Assembly: GCF_015706575.1 (NCBI RefSeq)
Contig: NW_024037062.1
Span: forward strand, 2,600,811-2,664,810
DNA length: 64,000 nt
Direction: 5' to 3'
Source of the DNA: Patiria miniata
Taxonomy: Eukaryota; Echinodermata; Asteroidea; Valvatida; Asterinidae
Shown: in pieces, positions 46,139-57,700 of the stretch
Layout of the letters: the number at the start of each line of letters is the position of its first letter
How positions within the stretch are numbered: position 1 is the first letter of the stretch
The notes under the pieces: model-generated
The model's input: the letters and a program-made list of their open reading frames with translations, nothing else
Database searches by the model: none
Told to the model about the DNA's origin: nothing
Position numbers and translations under genes: made by a program

Positions 46139-47248
46139 CTAATACAAACGGCTTCACGGGCGGATCTAGCATTCAGGGGGTGGGGGTGGGGTAGTGTTAT
46201 GGGGGGGGGGGGTGTGAAGAGGTTGTGACTGCTGGGGGTCCTCCCCCGCCCCGAAAATTGTGAAATCTACGATGCTTTCCCCGCCATTCTATAACACTAT
46301 TTGAGAATATAGGAACTTTAGAATTCATTTTTCTTTTCTTTGGGCCCCATTATACTGGTATCATAAATAAATCAGAAGCTCAGGGGCTGCATCCACCCCC
46401 AGATTTGGGCTTGATATGAAATAAATAGAGCGAGTGTTTCCCAAATGCTTTTTTTCCGAATTACAAAATTTCAGGATAATAATTTCTCCCACACTAATTC
46501 TCTGTAGACACAGTGACACATTAACTGCTGATACTGCTCTTCACTGGAACTTGAGTCTCGACATAGTGCATAAGAAACTGCATACACAACCAAAGTACAA
46601 ATTTCTTGCGTCACGATTCCACTATTATTCCAACTGTTTTTCAACATTCCAGTCAAAACTACTTCTTTCTGGGGATGTAAACCCTAACCCAGTGCCAGTT
46701 ACGCAGCACTATCCCCAGGAAAATCTTTAAGGTAGTCATTGCCCAGAAACTGCTAGCAATCGTTTGGTTTATGACAGATCCTTTCTTTTGCGAGTCCAGC
46801 AGGAAAATGTTTACTTACAGTCAGTTCAGAAGCTGCCTGATGTCATATGGACAAACATTAAATCCCTTGGATTGTCACGAAAACACAGGTCCCACAGAGG
46901 TAAGCGTGTTATCGGTCACAGAGTTAACCAACTGCGCGGTGTCAATCATGAAAACCTACGATACATCCCCGGCCAAAACAGGACCACAACACAAATGAAC
47001 TCAATTCCAGAATTTGTGTTTGGAATGCCCACTCCTTCAGGAACAAGTCACTTTCCACATGTGACTACATTGTAGAACATGGCATAGACATCATTGCAAT
47101 CACTGAGAGTTGGCTGTACGAAGATGATCCCGTTGTCATAGGTGAGTGCACTCATTCTCAAATTTGTATCCTTGTGGAGACATTTCTTTGTTCTCGTGTA
47201 GTAAAGTGTTCAATTTTGAAAGTGAAGTTTGAAAATGCTCTTATTTTA
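46139..47248. other. segment B, present only between first block A and block C
   Basis: About 1.1 kb absent from the second duplication copy. Its left part has a G-run (46201-46212) and no gene. Its right part carries the 5' portion of a CR1/L2-like LINE. Confidence 0.8.
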
Positions 47249-47610
47249 ACCAGAATTAGTTTCCTTGGCTGAAATTTGGACTTGATATCCCTTTTCTAAA
47301 ACTCTTCCATTTGCGACCGATCAACCCACCTTGGAAATTCCTAGTTTTTGAGTAAAACCCATATATCTATTTCGTGAAAACCTTGTGGAGCCCTATTCAT
47401 CTATAGAAATTGCCCTGTGGAGACCCTACAATGTTTTATTCCCTATTGTGTGTGTGTCTCCACAAGGATACGAATTTGTAGTCACTCCTCCTGGATACAC
47501 TTTCCTCAGTGCAGCGAAGGAGTGGAATAGTCTGCCCTTTTCCATTCAAAATGCCAAATCTCTCGAGCAATTCAAGAAGCTGATCAAAACAAATTTATTC
47601 CACCAATAAT
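46590..47610 (+). mobile_element. internally deleted CR1/L2-like LINE
   Basis: A 2A-like motif GDVNPNPVP lies at 46671-46697, after KLLLS. The endonuclease start NAHSFRNKSLSTCDYIVEHG then IDIIAITESWLYEDD is at 47024-47143. A 23-bp-TIR insertion follows, then TPPGYTFL (still endonuclease-like) joined directly to SAAKEWNSLPFSIQNAKSLE then QFKKLIKTNLFHQ-stop, the usual C-terminal end of LINE ORF2. The whole reverse transcriptase is therefore missing, and frames are shifted upstream. Non-functional. Confidence 0.75.
47159..47477. mobile_element. small MITE inserted in the LINE endonuclease
   Basis: Inverted ends CAAATTTGTATCCTTGTGGA then GAC at the left, and the mirror at the right with one mismatch. 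It separates EDDPVVIGE from TPPGYTF, which are adjacent in intact CR1-type endonucleases. The right part is duplicated at 49159-49387. Confidence 0.65.
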
Positions 47611-47793
47611 CAATTCCTTGTCTATGCTACTAGCCTTGGTCAATGCTCTCGTCGTTATTCGTCCCGTACGCGGTCAATCGTCGGCATATATCCTCACGCG
47701 CTGAGTGCACATGCATGTAAAAATACAGCGCGAACAGCGAACTCATGCGGCCACTATTTTTATGCAAATCAGTTGGAGACGATGTCGGCATCG
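47249..47793. repeat. segmental duplication, block C (first copy)
   Basis: The LINE 3' end plus the left arm of a palindromic MITE, truncated exactly at the palindrome centre. Repeated at 49159-49703 without visible differences. Confidence 0.92.
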
Positions 47794-49158
47794 ATTTGTG
47801 TTAGTAACACGTCTATTCGTATTTTTGTTCTCTTGCTTTGTTGTCAGGTTCACTGTTTGATGTCACTGGGAGCTATTTCGCCAGTCTTCTCGTCATCGCC
47901 GCCATCTTTGTTTGCGCTTCGGCGGCATTTCTGTGCATTCCAGTGCGGAGAAAGATTCGGTCAGGTGGTTCATGTTGCTCATCGGCATCACGTGATCAGC
48001 AACATGAGTTACAATATCCTGAGGGTCAATGCAATCAGGTGACAATGTAAGCTGAACATTAGTGTGTCAGAAAACTAAATTCAAAGGCAAGGAAGCGAAG
48101 CCACTGCACAGGATTTGTTTTCCCAAAATATTTTATTCAATCTTTCACAATTATTAGTCGTCATATAAGTAGCTCTGCTTATTTAATTTCACGTTGAGAT
48201 GGATATAAATAAAACCTGTTTGCATTCCATGTCAATTTCATGAACAGCGCCCCCTAGAATATCGTGATGCCTGCCCCCCCCCCCTCCCATTTCCACGGCG
48301 GGCAATTTCATGATTTTGCGATCTGGTCATCCCCCATTTCCACTGCTCGTCGACACGGATTTACGCCACTGATTTTGGGCACACATCCATTATTTTAGTT
48401 TGTCTCGATCGTTTTATCGCCATGAATATTCGTGAATAGAATGGACGGTACAGTGCATCACCACGTGATGCACTCTCGTCTAATCAGGAGACAAAATTAT
48501 GGGAGCGGGGATACATTTCATAATTTGGGGTAGGAAAAAAAGGAATAACAAAGATACCATGCCATCAATTCAAACTCTGGTCACTTTTTTTTCTGTGTTA
48601 TGTTGGCCAAACCAGTCGAAGCAGTAACTTGAAGTACTTTACTTATATATATTATAAAATACCTCATTCAATGAATGAACATATATGTGCCGCCTTTAAA
48701 GCGCTGGTTGGCATGATAATTGTACATGTACATGTATCGGCTACACTAAAAGTCACGACAAAGCATATTCACTTTCTCTACTTATTGACAACACGAAAAA
48801 TAAAACAGATGCATGTTCAGCTCAGAAAAAAGTCTTGATCGTTTCTCTGATCTGACGGCGGTGCTAATTACGCATATTATACTCAGACACGGAAACTTAA
48901 GTCTGGCCACTTGTTTTGGGCTTTATATTTATCAGATCCTTCTTCAAAATACAATAAGACGTGACCTGCCTATGCTGATTGATGTTGCGGGGAATCGAGC
49001 TATCCATCCATTTATAAGAATGTCAATCTGCTGTAATATTCCGAGAGTCACTCGTTCACCGCACACAATAGTTACGCCGCCATGTTTGCTTGCGTTATGC
49101 CTTGCTTTGATGTTCAAGATGGCGTACCCTTGATAAAGGTCTTTTGACTGATACATTT
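47791..49158. repeat. segmental duplication, block A (second copy)
   Basis: Near-identical to 44768-46136. Starts at the TCG shared by the palindrome centre and the intron sequence (3-bp microhomology). Confidence 0.95.
47848..48050 (+). CDS. duplicated SLC16-like last exon
   Basis: Identical in sequence to 44825-45027, including the TTGTTGTCAG acceptor. It could serve as an alternative terminal exon encoding the same tail, or be redundant. No other transporter exon was duplicated with it. Confidence 0.85.
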
Positions 49159-49703
49159 ACCAGAATTAGTTTCCTTGGCTGAAATTTGGACTTGATATCC
49201 CTTTTCTAAAACTCTTCCATTTGCGACCGATCAACCCACCTTGGAAATTCCTAGTTTTTGAGTAAAACCCATATATCTATTTCGTGAAAACCTTGTGGAG
49301 CCCTATTCATCTATAGAAATTGCCCTGTGGAGACCCTACAATGTTTTATTCCCTATTGTGTGTGTGTCTCCACAAGGATACGAATTTGTAGTCACTCCTC
49401 CTGGATACACTTTCCTCAGTGCAGCGAAGGAGTGGAATAGTCTGCCCTTTTCCATTCAAAATGCCAAATCTCTCGAGCAATTCAAGAAGCTGATCAAAAC
49501 AAATTTATTCCACCAATAATCAATTCCTTGTCTATGCTACTAGCCTTGGTCAATGCTCTCGTCGTTATTCGTCCCGTACGCGGTCAATCGTCGGCATATA
49601 TCCTCACGCGCTGAGTGCACATGCATGTAAAAATACAGCGCGAACAGCGAACTCATGCGGCCACTATTTTTATGCAAATCAGTTGGAGACGATGTCGGCA
49701 TCG
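49159..49703. repeat. segmental duplication, block C (second copy)
   Basis: Follows the second block A directly, without segment B. Contains the LINE C-terminal fragment again (frame 49295-49519) and the left palindrome arm. Confidence 0.92.
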
Positions 49704-49854
49704 TCTCCAACTGATTTGCATAAAAATAGTGGCCGCGTGAGGTCGCTGTTCGCGCTGTATTTTTACATGCATAACGCATGTGCATAGCGCGTGAGGATAT
49801 ATGCCGACGATTGACCGCGTACGGGACGAATAACGACGAGAGCATTGACCAAGG
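49544..49854. mobile_element. palindromic MITE (ends CCTTGGTCAATGCTCTCG)
   Basis: Arms of about 155 bp meet at a GAGACGATGTCGGCATCGTC centre with almost no loop. Flanks are TGCTACTAG and CTACTATGC, suggesting a short target-site duplication in the LINE 3' tail. Arms differ at a few sites only. An intact left arm without its right partner is at 47634-47793. Confidence 0.9.
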
Positions 49855-49971
49855 CTACTATGCTACCTGTTTTTATTATTTAACCTAAATTATTTATTTA
49901 CTTTAATTGTTCATTATTTGTAAGCGCTGTGATTTAGTTTACTAAAAAGAGCGTTCTTAAATGCCGATTAT

Positions 49972-51457
49972 TATAGGTTGTCACGGCCAATTTCACCAAG
50001 TTTTCATTCAATTTACCGCCTTGCTCATTCGATTTAGATTGAAATTGAAAGATCACGCAGATCGGCATTCGACAATCAAAAAGAATCATTCTATTTCACT
50101 ATCCGAGCATTCTATCGCCTTTTATCTTCACTCGTCTCTATTAAAGATGCATTCATATTAAAAGTATCGCGTTGTTCATTCAATTTCGTCATAACCAGCA
50201 GTAAGGGTTGATCGGGCATTCATGTTCATTAATGGGCACACATATTTCACATTTTGTCAAACATCTTTTAAGACTTCATACGTGTCCGTATTCCTTAGCG
50301 TAAATCATATTTGATGTCTTCAATCCGTAGATGCCTTTTTTCTTAATTAAAGGGTATGTGCAATGAATTGTTCTCAGGTATTCTTTTTGTGCAACTTTTA
50401 TGTAAAAAAAATACACATTTGACAACATTTTTTCGTAAATCTTATTGCAAAAGTGGACTTCTTTAAACATTTCAAAGTTTCCATGCTTTTTCGGACTACC
50501 TATGAGCGCGCTGTCACTGTGATGTCATTTCAGGGAGACACTGTTCAGTTTAGGGGTTTTTCTTTCAAATTATTCATCCAAAACTTGCTAATTGAAAACA
50601 TTCGTGTGAAAGCATGCATTAGCATAAAAATGGAGAGGGCAAAAAAACACCACCCTTCAAAATGGAAAATAAAACTTGCGATTAAGGTTCAATGTTCCAC
50701 AAAGATGTATTTTCAAGGTTTGCGTTGAAAACTATTTTTGCATGGGCCCTTTGAATACGGTAAGTGTTCGGTCAGACATACGCAAGAAAACATAAATAAC
50801 GCAAGAGAAGTGTTCCCGATGGTTGCCAAAACACGTGTACCGATGTCTTGCACGTCAAAAAAGTGCCAACGTAAAGATACCCCTTGATCAAACGTTTAAA
50901 CAAGTAGACAAGATCAACAGTGAAAAATAAATTATCTTAGTCACTTTCAATTAATTATTTTGTTACATCTTGTTTCCCTCATATCAGTTAATTTAATTTG
51001 TAACATTGTAAATTTTACAGTCATCAAGATTTTTTTTGGGGGGGGGATTAACCTTGGAGGAAAATAAGAAAACATATCGATTAAAACATCTTAGTAATTT
51101 GAATGACCATACGATGAAAGCGATTGCCCATAAACGAATAAGAAACGAAAAGCACGGTTATACGTTATAAGCGCACAGATGTTCGCTTATTTGAATGTGT
51201 CAACCGTCAAAAGGTTGCAAAGACTTAATTTAAGACTGCTACAAATTAAGTGTTGAATGCACCAAAGCGAAATAGCATGCCAAAAAACGAACACGAACAT
51301 TCAGAGCAAAATCTTGGCTGCCTAAAAATGAAATTGAATGAACCCAAAATGAAAAAGAAACCCCAATTTGACCATATGTGCAAAACTCACGTGAAATTGA
51401 ATGGCTGATAATGAAACTGATTAGAAAAATTCGGAAATTCGCCGGGAAAACCTATAT
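49972..51457. mobile_element. 1.48 kb TIR element ATAGGTTTTCCCGGC, copy 1
   Basis: The right end reads inverted ATAGGTTTTCCCGGCGAATT; the left end is a mutated version (ATAGGTTGTCACGGCCAATT). The first 230 bp are built of degenerate 21-bp units beginning CATTC. Copy 2 at 52916-54402 is the reverse complement throughout. No long open frame, so non-autonomous. Confidence 0.85.
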
Positions 51458-52170
51458 TATTATTATTATTAGACACACCGTATACCTTCTAGCAACTAAC
51501 ACATAATAATTCTTCATTTTTTATAACGAGCATATTTCTTTCTTAAATTCGTACATAAAATTTCTCTTATTCGTTGTCATATTCTAAATTTATTTTAAGT
51601 CCTTCAAGTACACAGGAAAAAGCAACCTTGCTGTACGACTGTCCAGATTTCCCTGGAGATTTGCCTTTCTTTTTTAAAGTGTACTCCAAGGGTTTGTTTT
51701 CACTCTATAAAAGTCTTACCAATCAGCTAATTATCTATACGTACACCTTGACTAACGATTTTACCAGTATGCATTTTAAGAGCATCAGAAATATAGATCA
51801 CAAATTTTAAGAAAAAAAAGCTAATAATATTCATCAAATTTTATCCAAACTACCAAATAATTTTGAGTAGAGCCGGTATTTACAAGCATGAATATTTTCG
51901 TTTTGTTCTACGACAGAGCTACCTTTTGACGTTGAAATCTTGACTCACTCGTCGGCAATGTAATATGTCTGACTAATAGCAGCCAATCACTTCAAACCTC
52001 ATGCTGCAATGGTGGTTCCATGCAGTGGGGTGAATGCGCAGGATTCTGGTGCGCAAGGCAAACGGTAGGTGAGTAGTTACCGGGGTGTTCCTGTCCTTGT
52101 TACCAGGGAACTGTTCAAAAAAGAAGAATGGTGTGTTCAGGTTGTTGACATTCGAATGGATTCATTATGT
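51458..52170. other. sequence between the two TIR-element copies, no gene recognised
   Basis: AT-rich. An open frame of 78 codons at 51574 has no recognisable features. Confidence 0.3.
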
Positions 52171-52534
52171 CCAGTGGCATATCCAGGGCAGGGGCACCGT
52201 GCCCCCCCCCCCCCAGGATTTTTGAAAAAAAAATTGCTCAGTAAGTATTTCCATAAATGTTTAGAGAGTTCTGACATCAACCCCAAAAAAGAAAACCAGC
52301 TTTAAAAAAAGGCATTACAAGGCGCTGTGAAAATCGGCACATCTTTTCCAGTATGCATAATAAAGGTTTTGAAGAGCGCCCTCATTTGGAAGATGGTCCT
52401 CCCCCACCACTTTTTGATTTTACGGAGGCCAAGTGTGGGAAGAAAAAAAACATGTCTATATTTCGCCGTGGATGTGCGGTTCCCCCCTCCCCCCACACAC
52501 ACCCACACCCACATCATGAGCTGGATACGCTACT
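52171..52534. mobile_element. MITE with CAGTGGCATATCCAGG ends and C-tracts
   Basis: Inverted ends CCAGTGGCATATCCAG and CAGTAGCGTATCCAGC. The interior has C-runs and the block GCCCTCATTTGGAAGATGG, TTTTTGATTTTACGGAGG, CCAAGTGTGGGAAGAAA. A related right half is at 55505-55692. Confidence 0.75.
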
Positions 52535-52915
52535 GATTATGTCGTAACATAGTCAGCAAACGACTTTTGACATTTTGATACCTTTAAACATTTCTATTAG
52601 TCATAAAGCTTAGACCCAATTTTTGACAAGATCGTGAACGACTGGTTCAAACCACCAAATTTGGCAGATAGATTGTTATAGCCCTAGAGTAAATATTAAG
52701 AAGGGAAGGGTGCCTAATTTGCATAAATTGTTAATCCCTACAGTGTAATATATTTTTCCCACTTTTAATTTTTTGAAAAGTATTTTTTTTTTAATTTTTT
52801 GAAAAGTATATTTTGGGGATTTCACTTACACATCCTTACGTCAATAACATTTGCTAAAGCATTTAAGACTGACTGGATAATAATATGAGGACATTGTAAC
52901 GATCCTAAATGGCTA

Positions 52916-54402
52916 CTATAGGTTTTCCCGGCGAATTTCCGAATTTTTCCAATCAGTTTCATTATCAGCCATTCAATTTCACGTGAGTTTTGCACATGTG
53001 GTCAAATTGGGGTTTCTTTTTCGTTTTGGGTTCGTTCAATTTCATTTTTAGGCAGCCAAGATTTTGCTTTGAATGTTCGTTTTCATTTTCGGGCATCCTT
53101 TTTCGTTTTGGTGCATTCAAGACTTAACTTGTAGCAGTCTCAAATTAAGTCTTTGCAACCTTTTGACGATTGACGCATTCAAATTAGCGAACATCTGTGC
53201 GCTTGTAAAGTATAACCATGCTTTTCGTTTCTTATTCGTTTATGGGCAATCCTTTTCATCGTTTGGTCATTTAAGTTAGTAAAAAAAATTAATCGATACA
53301 TTTTCTATTTTTCTCCGAGGTTCATTTCCCTCCAAAACTTGATAACTGTAAAACTTACAATGTTACAAATTAACTGATAGGCCCTATAAGGGAAACAATA
53401 TGTTATTACGAATTAATTAACTGAAGGGACTAAGATAATTTGTTTTTGACTGTTTATCTTTTCTACTTGTTTAAACGTTGACAATTTCTTGACGTGCAAG
53501 ACATCGGAACACCTAAGTTTGGCAATGGATGTACCATCGGGAACATTTCTCTTGAGTTATTTCTTAAATGATTTCTTGCGCATGTCTAATCGAACACTTA
53601 CTGTATTCAAGGGCCCATGCAAAGTTAGTTTGCCATGCAAACCTTGAATATACATCTTTGTGTCAAATTCAACCATATTTGCAAGTTTCATTTTTTTATT
53701 TTTGAAGGATGTTTTTGGTGCCTTCATGGCAGTGAGCCAGTGAGCAACCCTTTCCCACAAATGTTTTCAATTAGCAAATTTAGGATAAATAATTTGAAAG
53801 AAAACCCCCAAAACTGAACAGTGTCTTCCTGAAATGACATGACAGTAACAGGGCGCTCATACGTAGTCCGGAAAAGCATGGACACTTTTAAATGTTCAAC
53901 CTTAAAAGGGCCTGTTTATTTTGACCATTCCGCCCCGGTCCCTTAAGGGTAATTGAAGTGCACTTTTGCAATAAGATTAACTCAAAAATGTTGTCAAATG
54001 TGTAGTTTTCTTACATTTCACAGTAGTAAAGAGTTCCACAAAAAGAATTCCTGAGAAAAATTCATGATACCCTAAGGAATACGGACACGTATGAAGTCTT
54101 AAAAGATGGTTGACAAAATGTGAAATATGTTTGCCCATTAATGAAAACGAATGCCCGATCAACCCTTTACTGCTGGTTTAGACGAAATTGAATGAACAAC
54201 GCGATACTTTTAATATGAATGCATCTTTGATAGGGACGAGTGAAGCTAAAAGGCGATAGATTGCTCGGATAGTGAAATTGAATGATTCTTTTTGATTGTC
54301 GAATGCCGATCTGCGTGTTCTTTCAATTTCAATCTAAATCGAATGAGCCAGGCGTTAAATTGAATGAAAACTTGGTGAAATTGGCCGGGAAAACCTATAT
54401 TA
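52916..54402. mobile_element. 1.48 kb TIR element ATAGGTTTTCCCGGC, copy 2 (inverted)
   Basis: Left end ATAGGTTTTCCCGGCGAATT and right end inverted ATAGGTTTTCCCGGCCAATT are both well preserved. The body aligns as reverse complement with copy 1 over its full length, with scattered substitutions and small indels. Non-coding. Confidence 0.88.
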
Positions 54403-54580
54403 TAGTCTAAAGTTGCACTCATTAACGCTTTAATATGCACATTAGGCACTCTTCCCAAAAGAATTTCAGGTGGGCACCCCTTCTAAATATCTTCTTTAGC
54501 GCTATAATAATCTATCTGCCAAGTTTGGTGCTTTGCACCAGTCGGTCACGATTCCAACCGTATGCAACCTGACTATATAC

Positions 54581-54792
54581 CTTTATTGGTGTGCCGTCTG
54601 CATCAGTCACGTTATTCCAGGACTGACCATCTTCGCTGTACGTCACTTGGTACTCCTCCACCCTTTGGCGGGGGCTATCTCCGCGCCCCTGGGTGATCAG
54701 GCCAGTGATGGTGACTATGCCATTGAAGTCAACCTGTATCCACGGACTGATGTCATCAGTAGTTTTATCATTACACCATGCTGCAGGGCGTC
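54581..54792 (-). CDS. discoidin domain exon b
   Basis: Acceptor TTTGTTGTACAG, donor AAAG|GTATAT. Contains the WIQVDF..I..ITG..TQGR core of the domain. All its cores look intact. Confidence 0.88.
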
Positions 54793-57700
54793 CTGTACAA
54801 CAAAAAAAAACATTTCTTACTGCATCTAACGATTTAGCCATATTGCAGGAATCTGGCTCAAATTTGGACTTCGAGGTATGTTGAATAATCTTTGCCAATA
54901 ATCTTTGTCTGACCCAACGCTAGACGACTAAGTTCACTAGCGTATCGTCCACGGGCGTCGCTAGACCATTTTGAAAAGGGGGGGGGGTGTCATCATGACG
55001 GACCGTCACACAAAATAATTGATAATTTCCGCCCCAAAAGATCCCTTAATTAAATCCATTTCTAATTCCCCACATCATGTATTATAATGGTTTATTATGT
55101 TGATTGCTCTGAATGGAATAAATTTTCAGTTATGTTAAAAGAGTTCCTCTGACATCAATCCCACTAAGGGCAAAAAAACAAGTCTCCGGTTTGTGGTATG
55201 CGCGCGCGTCGCCGTAGCCATGCGCGTCGGCAAAATGAAAACGTTTTTTTTCAATAAAGGATGATGTCTCAAAACCGCCAAACTCACTGGTTTGACAGGA
55301 ATCCTGCTGCTGCACAATTTTAACGTGTTTTTAGATGGGGTTATGATCGAGAATAAACTTTATGTGGCCTCTCTGGTTTCCCATAAATATCGCCGCACCA
55401 CTTTTTGGGCAAGTTCCATACCAGAAACCGGAGACTTTTTCTTGGCCCTTTCAACAACCATTAAAATGAGCCGTGAAAACCTTCATTTGATATGTAGTAT
55501 GCATAATAATGGTCAGTTTTGAAGAGTGCCCCCATTTGGAAGATGGATACCAGACCCAACACCCCCCCCCCCTCCCCCCGCTTTTTGATTTTACGGAGGG
55601 CAAGTGTCCGAAAAAAACAACATGTCTACATTTCGGCGCTAATGTGCAGTTGCCCCCCCCCCCCGAAATCAAAAGCTGGATACGCTGCTGGCGTGTACAC
55701 GCCCACGTAGGCATACCTTGTGCGGGCCCGTTCCCTGATCCCAGCGGGGGGGGGGGGGGTTCTTTAAAGCTTTAGTCCGTCATTTGCAGCTATCCAAAAA
55801 GTGACTGACCTAATTATTGTTGAAAAACATTCTTGGTTGAAAGATAGCAAGGGGACTAAACTCCCTGTGAAATTATTCTTTCTGGCAAGCTGTCATTTTG
55901 AAAAAATCAACGAAGGAATGGCTTTCCAACGGTGCGTTTTAAGAAGCACCGTTAGAAATTTCCGTAGTAGTTCGTTTTTATATTCAGCGAGGCGCGCGCA
56001 AGCGTTGACACGATGTACACGCACACGCCGTTGCTATAATTCGTCGGATCAGTGCGCGACTTCGCGTAGCTGCAATCGGCTCAGTGAAAACGTGTCTCGC
56101 CGGATGCTGAATTCAGGCCAATTCAAAACATGATTCAGCAACTTTTGATTTGAAATCGAGATCCTAGAATGCTGTTTTTCTCGAAATATACAGCTGAGCT
56201 GAAACTTCATCACCCTTCTTTAGATTTTGAGCACTTTTGTGGCTTCAAACAAACAAAATGCACAAATTACAAATGATGGAATATACCTTAAATCCTAAAG
56301 TGAATTTCTGTTATATGCGAGCGGAGAGCGCGAAGCCCTGAAGGCGTGGGGTCCGGGGCCCACCTGTACCTACAAGTTCTGGATTGGGTGCTCTGTGGTG
56401 CAATCTGAAGCATTTCCTAGCCACTTTCCCCTGACTTTTTTATGTGTGCGTGGGGTCCGGGGCCAGCCTAAAAGGTCTGGATTTTATGCTTTGTGGTGCA
56501 ATCTGAAGCATTTCCTGGCCACTTTCCGCTGACTTTTTTAATGTACTGGCTCGTGTTTAGGGAGATGGGGGTGGGGGTCATCAAAGTTGATGTATTACAT
56601 CACAAACATTTCATCAAACTGAAGCTCGACACTCTTTCGAGTTTTGCCTTCTTTAGCTTTAGCTTGATCCATGGTTTTGAGTCGTCACTTAGCCGTAGCT
56701 GTCAACCGCCATATATGAAGCGAGCTCGCGCGGCAACTCGTGCCGACATGACAGTCTTGACACAATGTACAATTTGTTTTTGCCAAGGAATTCAGAACCG
56801 GATGTTAGCTTCGCAGGGTTTTGAGCGACGGTGTCTATTATTTACACTCTCAATATTTTCTTCTTCTCTCTTTCTTTTACTTCTTTCTCTATTCTTCACT
56901 TTTTTTGCCGACAGCACTATGATTTCACCGACAAAAATGTCTAATGGGGGTTGTGAACCCCCCCCCCCCCCCCTGCAGCGACGCCCATGGTATCGTCGGC
57001 TCTTCAGGACCGCTTTGGTGGTTGGTCGCACTGCTGGTTACGCGTACGATAGCTGCACGCATCACAATGCGCAGCAGGGAGCCGTGACCCATATAGTTTC
57101 CTAATGACGTTTTGCCCATATCGTCCGACTATTGACGTCCGCACGTTATTTGTAGTGCACAGTCGTAATGGATTAGGTTGCTACGAATCAACCACAAATC
57201 GAGCAGTAAATTGTGCAACTGAAGGGACATTGCGAATGCGCCCAATTGGGCTACAAAACGCATTTTAATGAAATTATATTAAATGGAAAGAATATTTAAT
57301 AGTAGGACATAAACGTCTACCCAACCATCATTTAAAACTGGTTGTTTTTGTGTGATTCTTGCGTGAACCATGCGACAACTAATTTTGGGTGTCAAAATAG
57401 TGAGTCTCAAAAATAGAGCTGTTGAGTGCTAGTTGTGAATCTGGCATGACACAGTGTATTGTATAATGCGGACGTGCGAGAAACAACATTTGTGTTGGTA
57501 CTTTGTGTATTGTGACACACACGACGTGAACTGTACATTGAATGGAAACGGCGGGAAATACGTATTTGTATGCCACAAAAGTCCACCGCGTTCGATGTAA
57601 ACAACTGTTCATCCGTCTTTTCTCAGGAACGGTAAGACATTGGGTTAGTTTCCTTTCAACCAGACATCTGAAATAGTAAAAAGAAACTACCCTTATCATA

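Noticed and set aside
46434-46730. 98-codon frame as a host gene
   Set aside because: It contains the LINE 2A-like motif and is part of a retroelement.
56493-57104. 203-codon plus-strand frame
   Set aside because: It crosses a tandem repeat, a polypyrimidine stretch and a C-run of a G/C-tract repeat, with no domain and no neighbours.
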